Source: Phytohabitans kaempferiae (GTDB lineage: Bacteria > Actinomycetota > Actinomycetes > Mycobacteriales > Micromonosporaceae). Taken from it: a stretch of DNA of 64,000 nt. This document shows positions 7,386 through 15,720 of the stretch, in pieces (within the stretch, counting starts at the first letter, position 1; each line of letters opens with the position of its first letter). Below the pieces are notes generated by a model, which saw nothing but the letters and a program-made list of their open reading frames with translations, was not told the DNA's origin and made no database searches. The stretch lies in assembly GCF_042433955.1 (NCBI RefSeq), contig NZ_JBHLUH010000073.1, positions 124,001 through 188,000 on the forward strand. Reading direction: 5' to 3'. Position numbers and translations under genes: made by a program.

Positions 7386-8762
7386 TTGATCCGGGCGAAG
7401 GGCTTCGGCTGGCGGCACGCGGGCCGCAAGGCGTGGGCGGTCCGCGGCCTCGACCTGCGCGTCGAGCGGGGCGAGCGGGTCCTGCTGCTCGGCCCGTCCG
7501 GCGCGGGCAAGAGCACGCTGCTCGCCGGGCTGGCCGGGCTGCTCGCCGCCGACTCCGGCGAGCGGGAGGGCACGGTCGAGGTCGACGGCCGGGTCGGCAT
7601 CGTCTTCCAGGACCCGGAGACCCAGCTGGTGATGGCGCGGGCCGGCGACGACGTGGCGTTCGGGCTGGAAAACCACGGCGTGCCGGCCGCCGAGATCTGG
7701 CCGAGGGTCGACGCGGCGCTGGCCAGGGTCGGCTTCCCGTACGGCCGGGACCGCTCCACCGCCGCCCTCTCCGGGGGCGAGCAGCAGCGCCTGGCGCTGG
7801 CCGGCGCGCTCGCCCTCCGCCCGGAGGTGCTGCTGCTCGACGAGCCCACCGCCAACCTCGACCCCGCCGGCGCCGACCTCGTACGCACCGCGCTCCGCGA
7901 GGCGGTCGACCCCGGCACCACCGTCGTCCTCGTCGAACACCGCGTCGCCGAGGCACTCCCGCTCGTCGACCGGGTCGTCGTGCTCGATCCGGGCGGCGGC
8001 CTCCGCGCCGACGGACCGCCCGACGAGGTGTTCGCCGCGCACGGCGACCGGCTCGCCGAGGAGGGCGTGTGGGTCCCGGGCCGCGAGGTGCCGCCCCGGC
8101 GCGCGAGCGCGCCGCCGGGAGACGCACTGCTCTCCGCCGAACGGGCCACCATCCGCGACCGGTTGGCCGCCGTCGATCTTCTGGTACGAGCCGGGGAGGC
8201 ACTCGCCATCCTCGGTCCGAACGGCACGGGGAAATCCACGCTGGCGCTGCTGCTCGGCGGACTGCTCAAACCGGACGGTGGGCGGATCACCGCCACGCCA
8301 GCGCTCGCCGGTGCCGACGCCGCCACTCCCCCGCACCGCTGGCGGGCACCGGCGCTCGCCCGGCGGATCGGGTCGGTCTTCCAGGACCCGGAGCACCAGT
8401 TCGTGACCTCCACTGTGTACGACGAGCTGGCGCTCGGCCCCCGCCGCACCGGCGTGCCCGAGGCGGCGGTCGCCTCCACAGTGGATGAGCTGCTGGCGCG
8501 GCTGCGGCTGGACCGGCTGGCCGGCGCCAACCCGTACACCCTCTCCGGTGGCGAGGCGCGGCGGCTGAGCGTGGCGACGGCGCTGGCGGCAGCCCCGGCG
8601 CTGCTGGTCCTGGACGAGCCGACGTTCGGGCAGGACCGGCGCACGTGGATCGAGCTGGTCGACCTGCTCGCCGGCCTGCGCGAGGAGGGGCGCGGCATCG
8701 TCACCGTGACCCACGACCCCGCCTTCGTCACGGCCCTCGCCGACCGGACGGTGCACCTGTGA
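7386..8762 (+). CDS. ykoD: Double ATP-binding subunit of the thiamine-precursor ECF transporter
   Basis: Fused tandem ABC ATPase (458 residues) that powers the YkoEDC transporter on the inner face of the membrane. Each half has a full set of motifs: first half GPSGAGKST (Walker A, about 36-44), LSGGEQQRLALAGAL (signature), LLLDEP (Walker B); second half GPNGTGKST, LSGGEARRLSVATAL, LVLDEP. The start is uncertain: TTG 7386 gives the usual N-terminus of the family, whereas GTG 7329 would overlap ykoE by 47 nt and add 19 residues. Its stop overlaps the ykoC start by 4 nt (GTGA). Confidence 0.93.
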   Translation: MIRAKGFGWRHAGRKAWAVRGLDLRVERGERVLLLGPSGAGKSTLLAGLAGLLAADSGEREGTVEVDGRVGIVFQDPETQLVMARAGDDVAFGLENHGVPAAEIWPRVDAALARVGFPYGRDRSTAALSGGEQQRLALAGALALRPEVLLLDEPTANLDPAGADLVRTALREAVDPGTTVVLVEHRVAEALPLVDRVVVLDPGGGLRADGPPDEVFAAHGDRLAEEGVWVPGREVPPRRASAPPGDALLSAERATIRDRLAAVDLLVRAGEALAILGPNGTGKSTLALLLGGLLKPDGGRITATPALAGADAATPPHRWRAPALARRIGSVFQDPEHQFVTSTVYDELALGPRRTGVPEAAVASTVDELLARLRLDRLAGANPYTLSGGEARRLSVATALAAAPALLVLDEPTFGQDRRTWIELVDLLAGLREEGRGIVTVTHDPAFVTALADRTVHL

Positions 8763-9541
8763 ACGAGCGAGCCGACGCCCCCGGCGCCGCAGTGCGCGCG
8801 CCCTTCGCGCGGCGCAATCCGGTCGCGAAGCTGGCCGCCGCGCTGGTCTTCACGGTCGCGCTGGTCACCACGCTCGACCCGGTGCCGCCCGCCGTGGCGA
8901 TCGCGGTCGAGCTGGCCCTGGCGCCGCTCTTCGGTGTCCGGTACGGCACGCTCGCCCGCCGGGCCTGGCCGCTGCTGATCAGCGCCGCCGGCGTCGCGCT
9001 GACGATGGTGCTCTTCGCCGCCAACCGCACCGGCGACCTGCTCCTGAGCATCGGGCCGGTCGACCTCACCACGAGCGTGCTCAGCAGCGCGCTCGGGCTG
9101 TCGTTGCGGGTGATCGCGATCGCACTTCCCGGCGTGCTCGTCTTCGCCTCCACCGACCCGACCGACCTCGCGGACGCGCTGGTTCAGAACGTACGCGCGC
9201 CGTACCGCTTCGCGATCGGCACGCTCGCCGCGTTCCGGCTCGTACCGCTGCTCAGCCAGGAGTGGCAACTGCTCCGGCTCGCCCGGCGGGCCCGCGGTGT
9301 GGATGCCGGCGGCAATCCGGTCGCCGCGCTGCGGATCTTCGTCTCCACCGCGTTCGGGTTGCTGGTGGGGGCGATCCGGCGGGGTACCCGACTGGCGGTG
9401 GCGATGGACGCGCGCGGCTTCGACCGGACCGGGCCGCGCACGCGCGCCCGCGAGCAACGCTTCCGCCCCGCCGACGCGGTCTTCGTGGCCGGCGCGCTGC
9501 TGCTCGCCGCGGCCGTGCTGCTGACGGGCGCCGCGACATAG
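8759..9541 (+). CDS. ykoC: ECF transporter transmembrane T subunit YkoC
   Basis: Predicted 260-residue membrane protein with about five hydrophobic segments and the T-component coupling motif ARRARGVDAGG (about 177-187) together with a second A-R-G-like motif AMDARGFD (about 215-222), which contact the two ATPase domains. It starts at GTG 8759 inside the ykoD stop codon. With YkoE and YkoD it completes an HMP/thiamine uptake system. Nothing resembling a further thiamine gene follows; the next gene, 94 bp away, is a HAD hydrolase. Confidence 0.92.
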   Translation: MNERADAPGAAVRAPFARRNPVAKLAAALVFTVALVTTLDPVPPAVAIAVELALAPLFGVRYGTLARRAWPLLISAAGVALTMVLFAANRTGDLLLSIGPVDLTTSVLSSALGLSLRVIAIALPGVLVFASTDPTDLADALVQNVRAPYRFAIGTLAAFRLVPLLSQEWQLLRLARRARGVDAGGNPVAALRIFVSTAFGLLVGAIRRGTRLAVAMDARGFDRTGPRTRAREQRFRPADAVFVAGALLLAAAVLLTGAAT

Positions 9542-9635
9542 GCACCAACCATGCTGGATCGAGAGTTCCCCAACCCCACGCCCTGCTGTGGCGGCGCACA
9601 CTGACGGTCGCCCCGCCGCCTGGCACCATCGACTG

Positions 9636-10328
9636 ATGCGCCTGGTCATGTGGGACATCGACTACACGCTGCTGTCCGCCGGGAGCGTCGCCCGGCTGGC
9701 GTACGCTCCCGCCTTCACCGCGGTCACCGGCGTCACCTGGCGGCAGATGGCACAGCCGGGCGGGCGCACCGACCGCGACATCGCGGTGGAGACCTTCGCG
9801 ATGCACGGCATCGACGACTGCGAGCCGCATCTGGAGCGGTTCTTCACGATGTTCGCGGCCGAGTTCGCCGCCCGCCGCGAGCTGCTGCTCCAGGAGGGCC
9901 GCGTGCTGCCCGGCGCCCGCGAGATCCTGGTCGAGCTGAGCACGCGCCCGCACATCGTGCAGACGCTGGTGACCGGCAACATCCGCGCGGTGGCGCTGGA
10001 CAAGCTCTCGGCCTTCGACCTGGCCGGGCTGGTCGACTTCGACATCGGCGGCTTCGGCACCGAAGACGTCGTGCGCGCGACACTGGTGCGGCGCTCGCTC
10101 GAGCGGGCCGCGGCCAAGCACGGCCGCCCGTTCGAGCCGTCCGAGGTGCTGGTGGTCGGCGACACCGTGCACGACGTCAACGCCGCGCTGGCCAACGGGG
10201 TGACCGCGGTGGCCGTGGCGACCGGCGGCACCGACGCGGCGACGCTGGCGGCGGCCGGGGCCCACGTGGTGCTCGACGACATGAGCGACATCGACGCTGT
10301 GGTCGCGCTACTCGCTGGCGTGCACTGA
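9636..10328 (+). CDS. HAD-family hydrolase
   Basis: Haloacid-dehalogenase-like hydrolase of 230 residues, probably a small-molecule phosphatase. Motif I is MWDIDYTLL with Asp7 as likely nucleophile and Asp9 as acid/base; motif II is VTGN (about 111-114); motif III/IV is VLVVGDTVHDVNAA with the metal-binding Asp pair (about 171-184). A helical cap lies between motif I and II, as in subclass I phosphoglycolate-phosphatase-like members. The ATG at 9636 begins exactly at the motif I strand, so it was preferred over the longer frame from 9588. It is 94 bp downstream of ykoC; co-transcription is possible and a thiamine-phosphate link would be speculation. Confidence 0.9.
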   Translation: MRLVMWDIDYTLLSAGSVARLAYAPAFTAVTGVTWRQMAQPGGRTDRDIAVETFAMHGIDDCEPHLERFFTMFAAEFAARRELLLQEGRVLPGAREILVELSTRPHIVQTLVTGNIRAVALDKLSAFDLAGLVDFDIGGFGTEDVVRATLVRRSLERAAAKHGRPFEPSEVLVVGDTVHDVNAALANGVTAVAVATGGTDAATLAAAGAHVVLDDMSDIDAVVALLAGVH

Positions 10329-10410
10329 CCGGAGAGGCCTCGGGTCGGAAACCCCTTGGGGGGCCTGTGCGCCCTGTGGGAGCGGTTCCAGAATCTGGTA
10401 GCAATCCAGG

Positions 10411-11064
10411 TTGGCCGATATATGGCCCGTTCTCACAACGCTCCGGCAAGGCGGCACCCCGTTCTTCGGCTTCATCTTCGATCCGGCCGGCGAAGGACAG
10501 GCCGACCCCGTGGACCTACGCGGTGGTGCCCGCGCTCCGCGCAGGTTCGTGGGCTGGCAGACGTTCTTCGACTTCGGCGACGACCAGACCCAGCACGTAC
10601 GCCCCAACAAGCGGATCGACACCAAGATCTCGACTCCGCTCTTCAACCTGCCGCTCGGCGCCATCGCCAGCGGTGACCCGCCGACCTCGCTGGCGACCCG
10701 CAACCTGTTGCGCACCATGACCTGGGGCGTACCGGCCGGGCAGCTCATCGCCCAGCGGATGGGGTATCCGCAGCTCATGCTCCAGGAGCTGGCCGGCTAC
10801 GGCGTAGCGTTGGAAAACCACACCCCGCTCTGGTACTACGTGCTGGCCGAGGCGGAGCGGACCACCAACGGTGTCACGCTCGGCCTCTGCGGCGGGCGGA
10901 TCGTGGCCGAGGTCTTCATCGGCCTGCTCCAGCTCGACTCCGCCGGCTACCTGCGACTCCAGCCCAACTGGACGCCTACGCTGCCGTCCGCCACGCCCGG
11001 CACGTTCCGGATGGCCGACCTGCTCAGGTGGGCGCGGGTCGACCCGGCGAGTCGGGGCCAGTAG
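10411..11064 (+). pseudogene. Haem peroxidase (animal-type) remnant, 3' part only
   Basis: About 217 residues resembling the C-terminal third of bacterial animal-type haem peroxidases: WQTFFDFGDD, KRIDTKISTPLFNLP, then LATRNLLRTMTWGVPAGQ and ENHTPLWYYVLAEAE. Whole proteins of this group have roughly 450-600 residues, and the distal and proximal histidine regions are expected upstream, where this locus has only an in-frame TAG (10399-10401) and no alternative frame that continues the protein. The gene therefore appears 5'-truncated and non-functional as a peroxidase. It is open to the normal C-terminus with codon use like its neighbours, so loss may be recent. Family assignment is from memory of motifs, not a search. 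Confidence 0.7.
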
Positions 11065-11066
11065 CT

Positions 11067-11133
11067 CGCGCCCCCCGGCGGGGCGCGGGGCACAGGAAAC
11101 GTGGGTGCGCTCGGCGTGGGGCCGGGCGCACCC
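11067..11133. terminator. Two adjacent hairpins in a convergent gap
   Basis: CGCGCCCC (11067-11074) pairs with GGGGCGCG (11080-11087), and GGGTGCGC (11103-11110) pairs with GCGCACCC (11126-11133). They fill the 81 bp between the peroxidase remnant and the next gene on the other strand and could end transcription from both sides. No strong T-tract follows either stem. Confidence 0.55.
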
Positions 11134-11145
11134 GCCTCCAGCCCA

Positions 11146-11691
11146 TCAGCCGAGCAGCCGCCGCACGTGGGCGTCGAGAAGATCTCCGCCGTAGCGGACA
11201 ACCCCGTCCCGATGCACCACCCCGCAGGTCGCCCGGTCGAACTGGACCACCATGGTCTCGCTGCCGCCCATCAGCACAAGCTCCAGAAACGGCCCTCGCT
11301 CAGACCCGCAGTCGCCGGTCGACTTCGTCGCCGGGAGTGAGTTGAGCCGTTCGACGAGTGCGGCGGACGAGTCGCCGTCGAGGACCCGCGCTGGTCCCCG
11401 GCCGTCCTTCTCGACGGCCTCGCCGCAGAGTCGCACCGTCAGGTATCTCGTCTCCGGCACCAGCGGACCCGACCGCGTGCCCTCCACAATCGCGGGCATG
11501 GCTGATGAAGGTGGACACGGGACAGTGCCCGTGTCCACCTCGCCCAACCGGCCCGGTCTCGGCAACCACGCGGTCACCGCGACCACGGCGACCACACCCA
11601 GTGCCGTAATCGCCACAGCGCCTGCGATCATCCAGCGTCCACGCGCACCCGACACCGCATGAGGCTTGACCTTCGTCGCCGGTTTGCGCAT
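11146..11691 (-). CDS. Membrane-anchored protein of unknown function
   Basis: Predicted 181-residue protein: a short basic N-terminus, one hydrophobic segment (about residues 20-43), then a presumed extracytoplasmic domain of about 135 residues. The domain has four cysteines (in VPCPPSS, VRLCGEA, GDCGSE and ATCGVV) that could form two disulfides. I recognise no family. Its upstream neighbour on the same strand is the broken S1 protease, 27 bp away, so the two may once have been a unit. Nothing suggests that this reading frame itself is damaged. Confidence 0.6.
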   Translation of the reverse strand: MRKPATKVKPHAVSGARGRWMIAGAVAITALGVVAVVAVTAWLPRPGRLGEVDTGTVPCPPSSAMPAIVEGTRSGPLVPETRYLTVRLCGEAVEKDGRGPARVLDGDSSAALVERLNSLPATKSTGDCGSERGPFLELVLMGGSETMVVQFDRATCGVVHRDGVVRYGGDLLDAHVRRLLG

Positions 11692-11718
11692 TTACTCAGC
11701 TTACCTCCTACTAACTTC

Positions 11719-12255
11719 CTACGAAACAATGAGCGATCCACCAAAGGCGCTCAGGATCCGTGGCGTCTCCGTCCAGTAGACATATTCGTAGCCACCGTCC
11801 ACTTCGCCCGATGCGGCGCTCAAAATGCCTCGGCTCTCCAGCACTCCGTCACTACCGGTACGCCATACCGGCCCGCCGCTGTCACCGTGGTCACCGATGG
11901 CGCAGCCATCGCAACGCCAACCGACCGCGCCTCGCCGCAAATTTCCCTCGAGCGTGTACTCGAAGTCGTCCTCGACGACCTGCCACTATTTGTGCGGCTG
12001 CTTCATATCCGTCGCGTACACCACGAGTGCATTTTTCGCCGGATACACCTGCAGCCCGGCGAAGGTGTCCTGGTAGCTTGTCCGGCCCAGCTCTCCGACC
12101 GCCGCTGCCAATTGGTCAACGGCAGGTCCAGCCGGGAAGTTGTGCCCAGTTGGCACCTTGGGATCCTCAGCCCAGGCCGGAGCGACCGGGACAAGGACAC
12201 TGGCGCCTACAACAAAGACCGAAAGTGCGACCGAGATCTTAAGGCGTAATCTCAC
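11719..12255 (-). pseudogene. Secreted S1-family protease, internally deleted and interrupted
   Basis: Reading from GTG 12255 (GGAAAGG six bases upstream), there is a signal peptide (basic start, hydrophobic VALSVFVVGASVLVPV, cut after AWA), a propeptide-like part (TFAGLQVYPAKNALVVYATD), then an in-frame amber codon TAG at 11986-11988. After it the same frame continues WQVVEDDFEYTLEG and reaches GDHGDSGGPVWRT, the serine motif of chymotrypsin-like proteases, and a natural-looking C-terminus. About 100 residues that should carry the catalytic His and Asp are missing between the two parts. So both a deletion and a stop separate this locus from an active enzyme. Family length would be about 300-400 residues; this frame has 178 sense codons. 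Confidence 0.7.
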
Positions 12256-12635
12256 GAAAAGCCTTTCCCTCGATCGATTGTCTGGCCCCGCGTCGATGCG
12301 GAACCTAGGACGAGAATCCAGCTCGGGCACCCGCGCGTCGTCCCTCAATCAGCCATATTCCGCACAGCGGACCTCAATCGAAGGACTTATTCAAGTATCC
12401 GGCTGCCACTTACGCTCGTGAATCCGCCCACGCGGAGTGCGCAGCATCTGAAGAACGCCTTTCGCCCCCTTGCTGAACCTTGCGTCCCGCGGTAGTGGGC
12501 CCTCCGAACATTCACGATGCCCGGCGGTCGATGTCCCCCGGTATCACCCGGTACCAGGGGCCTGTCGCGGCTCTACACCACGCGGATAAGGCACCCCTCG
12601 CGAGTCCTGGGTGTCGATCATGTTTGGATGGGTGT
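12256..12635. other. Divergent intergenic region without a gene
   Basis: These 380 bases lie between the broken protease (leftward) and the gene at 12636 (rightward). They are visibly less GC-rich than the surroundings, mostly from 12340 to 12420. The only structure I see is a short interrupted palindrome, CCCC-GGTA with TACC-GGGG, at about 12536-12561. Reading frames here are short and lack ribosome sites. Confidence 0.5.
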
Positions 12636-13166
12636 ATGCCCAACCCCGAGCGCCGTGACCTGCCGGCTCGTCGTCGTGGGGCACGCGACCGGTGGGTGCC
12701 GGTGGCGGAGCTCTCGACGATGGCGCGCGCGTTGCTCAGCGACGATCTCGGCGGCCGCGACGTCGTGCCCGAACACGTCGCCGACCGGGTCACCGAGCGG
12801 GCCGACGAGTGGCTCGCGCACGGGTTCACCGTCGAGACCGTCCGGGCCTGGCAGGACCTGCCGCCGGCCGCCGCTGCGTACCTGGCCGAGCGAGGCGTCG
12901 AGCCCCGCGTGCTCGACCTGCCGGTGGACGCCTTCCCCGGCGCCGCCGCCCCCGTGCCGCTGCGGATCGCGATCAGCACCGAGCGGATCCCGGTCGAGCG
13001 GGCGTACGAGTTGCTTGTCCTCACCGGCGAGCACCAACCCGCGGCACCACCGCCGGCGCCACCACCCCCACCTCCCCCGCCCCCGTCCGACCGGCCAGCG
13101 CCGCGCCCGGTCGCGCCGGTCCTCTTCTCCCACGCCCGTCCAGAGGAGGACCATAAACGACCGTGA
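12636..13166 (+). CDS. Protein of unknown function with a poly-proline tail
   Basis: Predicted 176-residue soluble protein. The first ~130 residues are helical and acidic/basic in alternation; the last ~50 form a proline-rich stretch with an uninterrupted run of nine prolines, likely disordered. No domain is recognised. I chose ATG 12636; an in-frame start at 12480 exists but its extra residues look non-coding. The stop codon overlaps the GTG start of the next gene by 4 nt, so the two are almost certainly one operon and probably work together. Confidence 0.65.
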   Translation: MPNPERRDLPARRRGARDRWVPVAELSTMARALLSDDLGGRDVVPEHVADRVTERADEWLAHGFTVETVRAWQDLPPAAAAYLAERGVEPRVLDLPVDAFPGAAAPVPLRIAISTERIPVERAYELLVLTGEHQPAAPPPAPPPPPPPPPSDRPAPRPVAPVLFSHARPEEDHKRP

Positions 13167-14083
13167 GTATCGTCGATGCCCTGCTGCGTTCGGAGGAGCC
13201 CACCATCCGGTGGAAGGTGCGCACGCGGGTGCTCGGTGAGGCCACGGACGGCCCGACCGCGCGCAAGCTGCGCGAGGCGATCCGCCAGTCACCGCGCGTG
13301 CGGCGCCTGCTCGCCGCCCGCGACGCGGATGGGCGGATCACCAACCCCAAGCAGGTGTACGCCAAGTGGCACGGCGCCCACTGGGTCCTCGCCGCCCTGG
13401 CCGACCTCGGCTACCCGCCCGGCGACGAGTCCCTGTACCCGCTGCGCGACCAGGTGCTGCGCCGGTGGCTGCGCGACGTCGAGGTGCCCCAGGTCCAGGG
13501 GCGCTACCGCCACTGCGCCTCCCAGCAGGGCAACGCGCTGCGCTACCTGACCGCGCTCGGGATCCTCGACGGCGGCGACGCCCGTACGCTCACCGAGCGC
13601 CTCGTGCGGTGGCAGTGGCCCGACGGCGGATGGAACTGCGACCGCAACCCCACCGCGCAGACCTCGTCGTTCATGGAGACGCTGCTGCCGATGCGCGGCC
13701 TGGCCCGGCACGACCGCGCCGCCGCCACGCGCGCCGCCGAGGTCTTCCTGCTTCGCAGGCTGGCCTGGCGGCGGGCCGACGGCGCGCTCGTCCATCCCGA
13801 CTTCGCCCGGCTGCACCATCCGCTGTACTGGCACTACGACGCGCTCGGCGGCCTGGTGGGCATGGTCGAGGCGGGCACGATCGGCGATCCCCGGTGCGCC
13901 GACGCGCTCGACCTGCTCGAGTCGAAGCGACTGCCCGACGGCGGCTGGCCGGCCGAGAAGGCGTTCACCACCAAGGCCGGCGACCCGCTCGACTGGGGTC
14001 CCACCGGCACCGGCCGCGCCAACGAGTGGGTCACCGCCGACGCGCTCGCGGTGCTGGCCGCCGCCGGCCGCTTCAGACCGTAG
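13163..14083 (+). CDS. Prenyltransferase/terpene-cyclase-like helical repeat protein
   Basis: Predicted 306-residue protein with two clear QW-like repeats, RWQWPDGGWNCD (about 150-161) and SKRLPDGGWPAE (about 254-265), and helical segments between them, which suggest the alpha/alpha toroid found in squalene-hopene cyclases and prenyltransferases. It is half the length of a true squalene cyclase and I see no DXDD cyclase motif, so it is more likely a binding or partner domain than a complete cyclase. HCASQQGNALRYL and HHPLYWHYDALGG are notable conserved-looking segments with His/Tyr. It starts at GTG overlapping the upstream gene and ends 11 nt inside the convergent uppS gene. Confidence 0.75.
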   Translation: MSIVDALLRSEEPTIRWKVRTRVLGEATDGPTARKLREAIRQSPRVRRLLAARDADGRITNPKQVYAKWHGAHWVLAALADLGYPPGDESLYPLRDQVLRRWLRDVEVPQVQGRYRHCASQQGNALRYLTALGILDGGDARTLTERLVRWQWPDGGWNCDRNPTAQTSSFMETLLPMRGLARHDRAAATRAAEVFLLRRLAWRRADGALVHPDFARLHHPLYWHYDALGGLVGMVEAGTIGDPRCADALDLLESKRLPDGGWPAEKAFTTKAGDPLDWGPTGTGRANEWVTADALAVLAAAGRFRP

Positions 14084-14885
14084 GGGCGACCGGGTTGGGC
14101 AGCGCACCGCCGAAGCGCCGGTCGCGCTGGGCGTAGAGCTCGCAGGCGTACCAGAGGTGGCGCCGGTCGAAGTCGGGCCAGAGCGTGTCGAGGAAGACCA
14201 TCTCCGCGTACGCCGACTGCCACAGCAGGAAGTTGGACGTGCGCTGCTCGCCGGAAGGGCGCAGGAAGAGGTCTACCTCGGGCACCTCGGGGTGGTAGAG
14301 GTATCGCGCGATGGTCTTCTCGTTGACCTTGTCGGGCGAGATCTTGCCGGCCGCGACGTCACGGGCGATCGCGGCGGCCGCGTCGGCGATCTCCGCCTGC
14401 CCCCCGTAGTTGACGCAGAACTGGAGCGTCAGCGTCGAGTTGCCCCGGGACATCTCCTCGGCGGTGACCAGCTCGGAGATCACGCTCTTCCACAGCCGGC
14501 CGGCCCGACCGGACCACACCACGCGGACGCCCAGGTCGACGAGCTGGTCGCGACGCCGGCGGATCACATCGCGGTTGAAGCCCATGAGGAAGCGGATCTC
14601 CTCGGGCGAGCGCCGCCAGTTTTCGGTCGAGAAGGCGTACGCCGAGAGGTACGGGATGCCCAGCTCGATCGCGCCCTCGACCGTGTCGAAGAGCGAGTAT
14701 TCGCCCTGCTCGTGCCCCTTTGTCCGAGCCAGGCCGCGCTCCTTGGCCCACCGCCCGTTGCCGTCCATCACGATCGCGATGTGCCGCGGCAGGCTCTCCT
14801 TGGGCAGCGCGGGCGGGCGCGCCCCGGAAGGATGCGGCGTCGGCGCCATCGGCGGCCGGCGTCGAAACGATCGAACCACTGTCAT
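14073..14885 (-). CDS. uppS: Isoprenyl (undecaprenyl/decaprenyl) diphosphate synthase
   Basis: cis-Prenyltransferase of 270 residues that condenses isopentenyl diphosphate onto an allylic primer to make the lipid carrier used in cell-wall synthesis. The family signature HIAIVMDGNGRWA is at 35-47 with catalytic Asp41; further motifs are SAYAFSTENWRRSPEE, QFCVNYGGQAEI and the C-terminal DLFLRPSGEQRTSNFLLWQ, with the Arg-Ser pair that binds diphosphate. An extra ~30 basic residues precede the core. It is translationally coupled to recO (TAATG overlap) on the same strand, the usual actinobacterial order. Confidence 0.97.
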   Translation of the reverse strand: MTVVRSFRRRPPMAPTPHPSGARPPALPKESLPRHIAIVMDGNGRWAKERGLARTKGHEQGEYSLFDTVEGAIELGIPYLSAYAFSTENWRRSPEEIRFLMGFNRDVIRRRRDQLVDLGVRVVWSGRAGRLWKSVISELVTAEEMSRGNSTLTLQFCVNYGGQAEIADAAAAIARDVAAGKISPDKVNEKTIARYLYHPEVPEVDLFLRPSGEQRTSNFLLWQSAYAEMVFLDTLWPDFDRRHLWYACELYAQRDRRFGGALPNPVAPTV

Positions 14886-15631
14886 TAACCCCTATCCACC
14901 AGCGGCAGCGAGCGTAGCGCGCGCTCGAGGTGCCACTGCAAATGCGCCGCGACCAGCCCACTGCACTCGCGGCGGCTGGCCGTCTCCGCGGCGTCCGCCA
15001 CGCGCCAGTCACCCGACGTGAGGGCGGACATCAGGTCGAGCGTGGCCGGCGCCGGATGGGCCGATCCTGGCGGTCGGCAGTCCGGGCACACACAACCCCC
15101 GGCGGGTACGGAGAACGCGCCGTGCCGCCCCGGCGTGCCGCACACCGCGCACTCGACCAGGGCCGGCGCCCAGCCGGCGACGCCCATGCCGCGCAGCAGG
15201 TAGGCGTCGAGGACCAGCGTGCTGGCGTGCGTCCCCTCGGCCAGCGCGCGCAGGGCTCCGAGCGTGAGCAGGAACAGGCGCAGCGTCGGCTCGTGCTCCA
15301 CCGGGGTGAGCCGCTCGGCCGTCTCCGCGATCGCGCTCGCGGCGGTGTAGCGCGGGTAGTCGTCGAGGAACCGCTTGCCGTACAACTCGATGCCCTCGAC
15401 CTGGCTCACCGTGTGCAGCGAGGCGCCCTCGGCGAGTTGGAGGTCGACGTGCCCGAAAGGCTCCAACCGGGCGCCGAAGCGGGACGTGGTGCGGCGGACC
15501 CCTCGGGCCACCGCCCGCACGCGGCCGTGGCGGCGGGTCAGCAGCGTGATGATGCGGTCGGACTCGCCCAGCTTCTGCACGCGCAGCACCACCGCGTCAT
15601 CGCGGTAGAGCGGGCGGCGAAATCCGGGCAT
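14885..15631 (-). CDS. recO: DNA repair protein RecO
   Basis: RecO (248 residues), which helps load RecA onto single-stranded DNA bound by SSB in RecF-pathway repair. The N-terminal OB-fold is recognisable (LYRDDAVVLRVQKLGESDRIITLLTRR), followed by a helical domain and a Cys4 zinc site: ECAVCGTPG (about 162-170) and VCPDCR (about 184-189). Start ATG 15631. The stop codon shares a base with the uppS start, so both are probably translated from one transcript. No odd features. Confidence 0.96.
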   Translation of the reverse strand: MPGFRRPLYRDDAVVLRVQKLGESDRIITLLTRRHGRVRAVARGVRRTTSRFGARLEPFGHVDLQLAEGASLHTVSQVEGIELYGKRFLDDYPRYTAASAIAETAERLTPVEHEPTLRLFLLTLGALRALAEGTHASTLVLDAYLLRGMGVAGWAPALVECAVCGTPGRHGAFSVPAGGCVCPDCRPPGSAHPAPATLDLMSALTSGDWRVADAAETASRRECSGLVAAHLQWHLERALRSLPLVDRG

Positions 15632-15720
15632 CGCCTCATTCTCCCCTACGTTGTAATCAGGGTCGCCTCGGTGACCACTCCTGATGTGTCCCGGATGGTC
15701 CCGCCCGTAGCGTTCTCATC

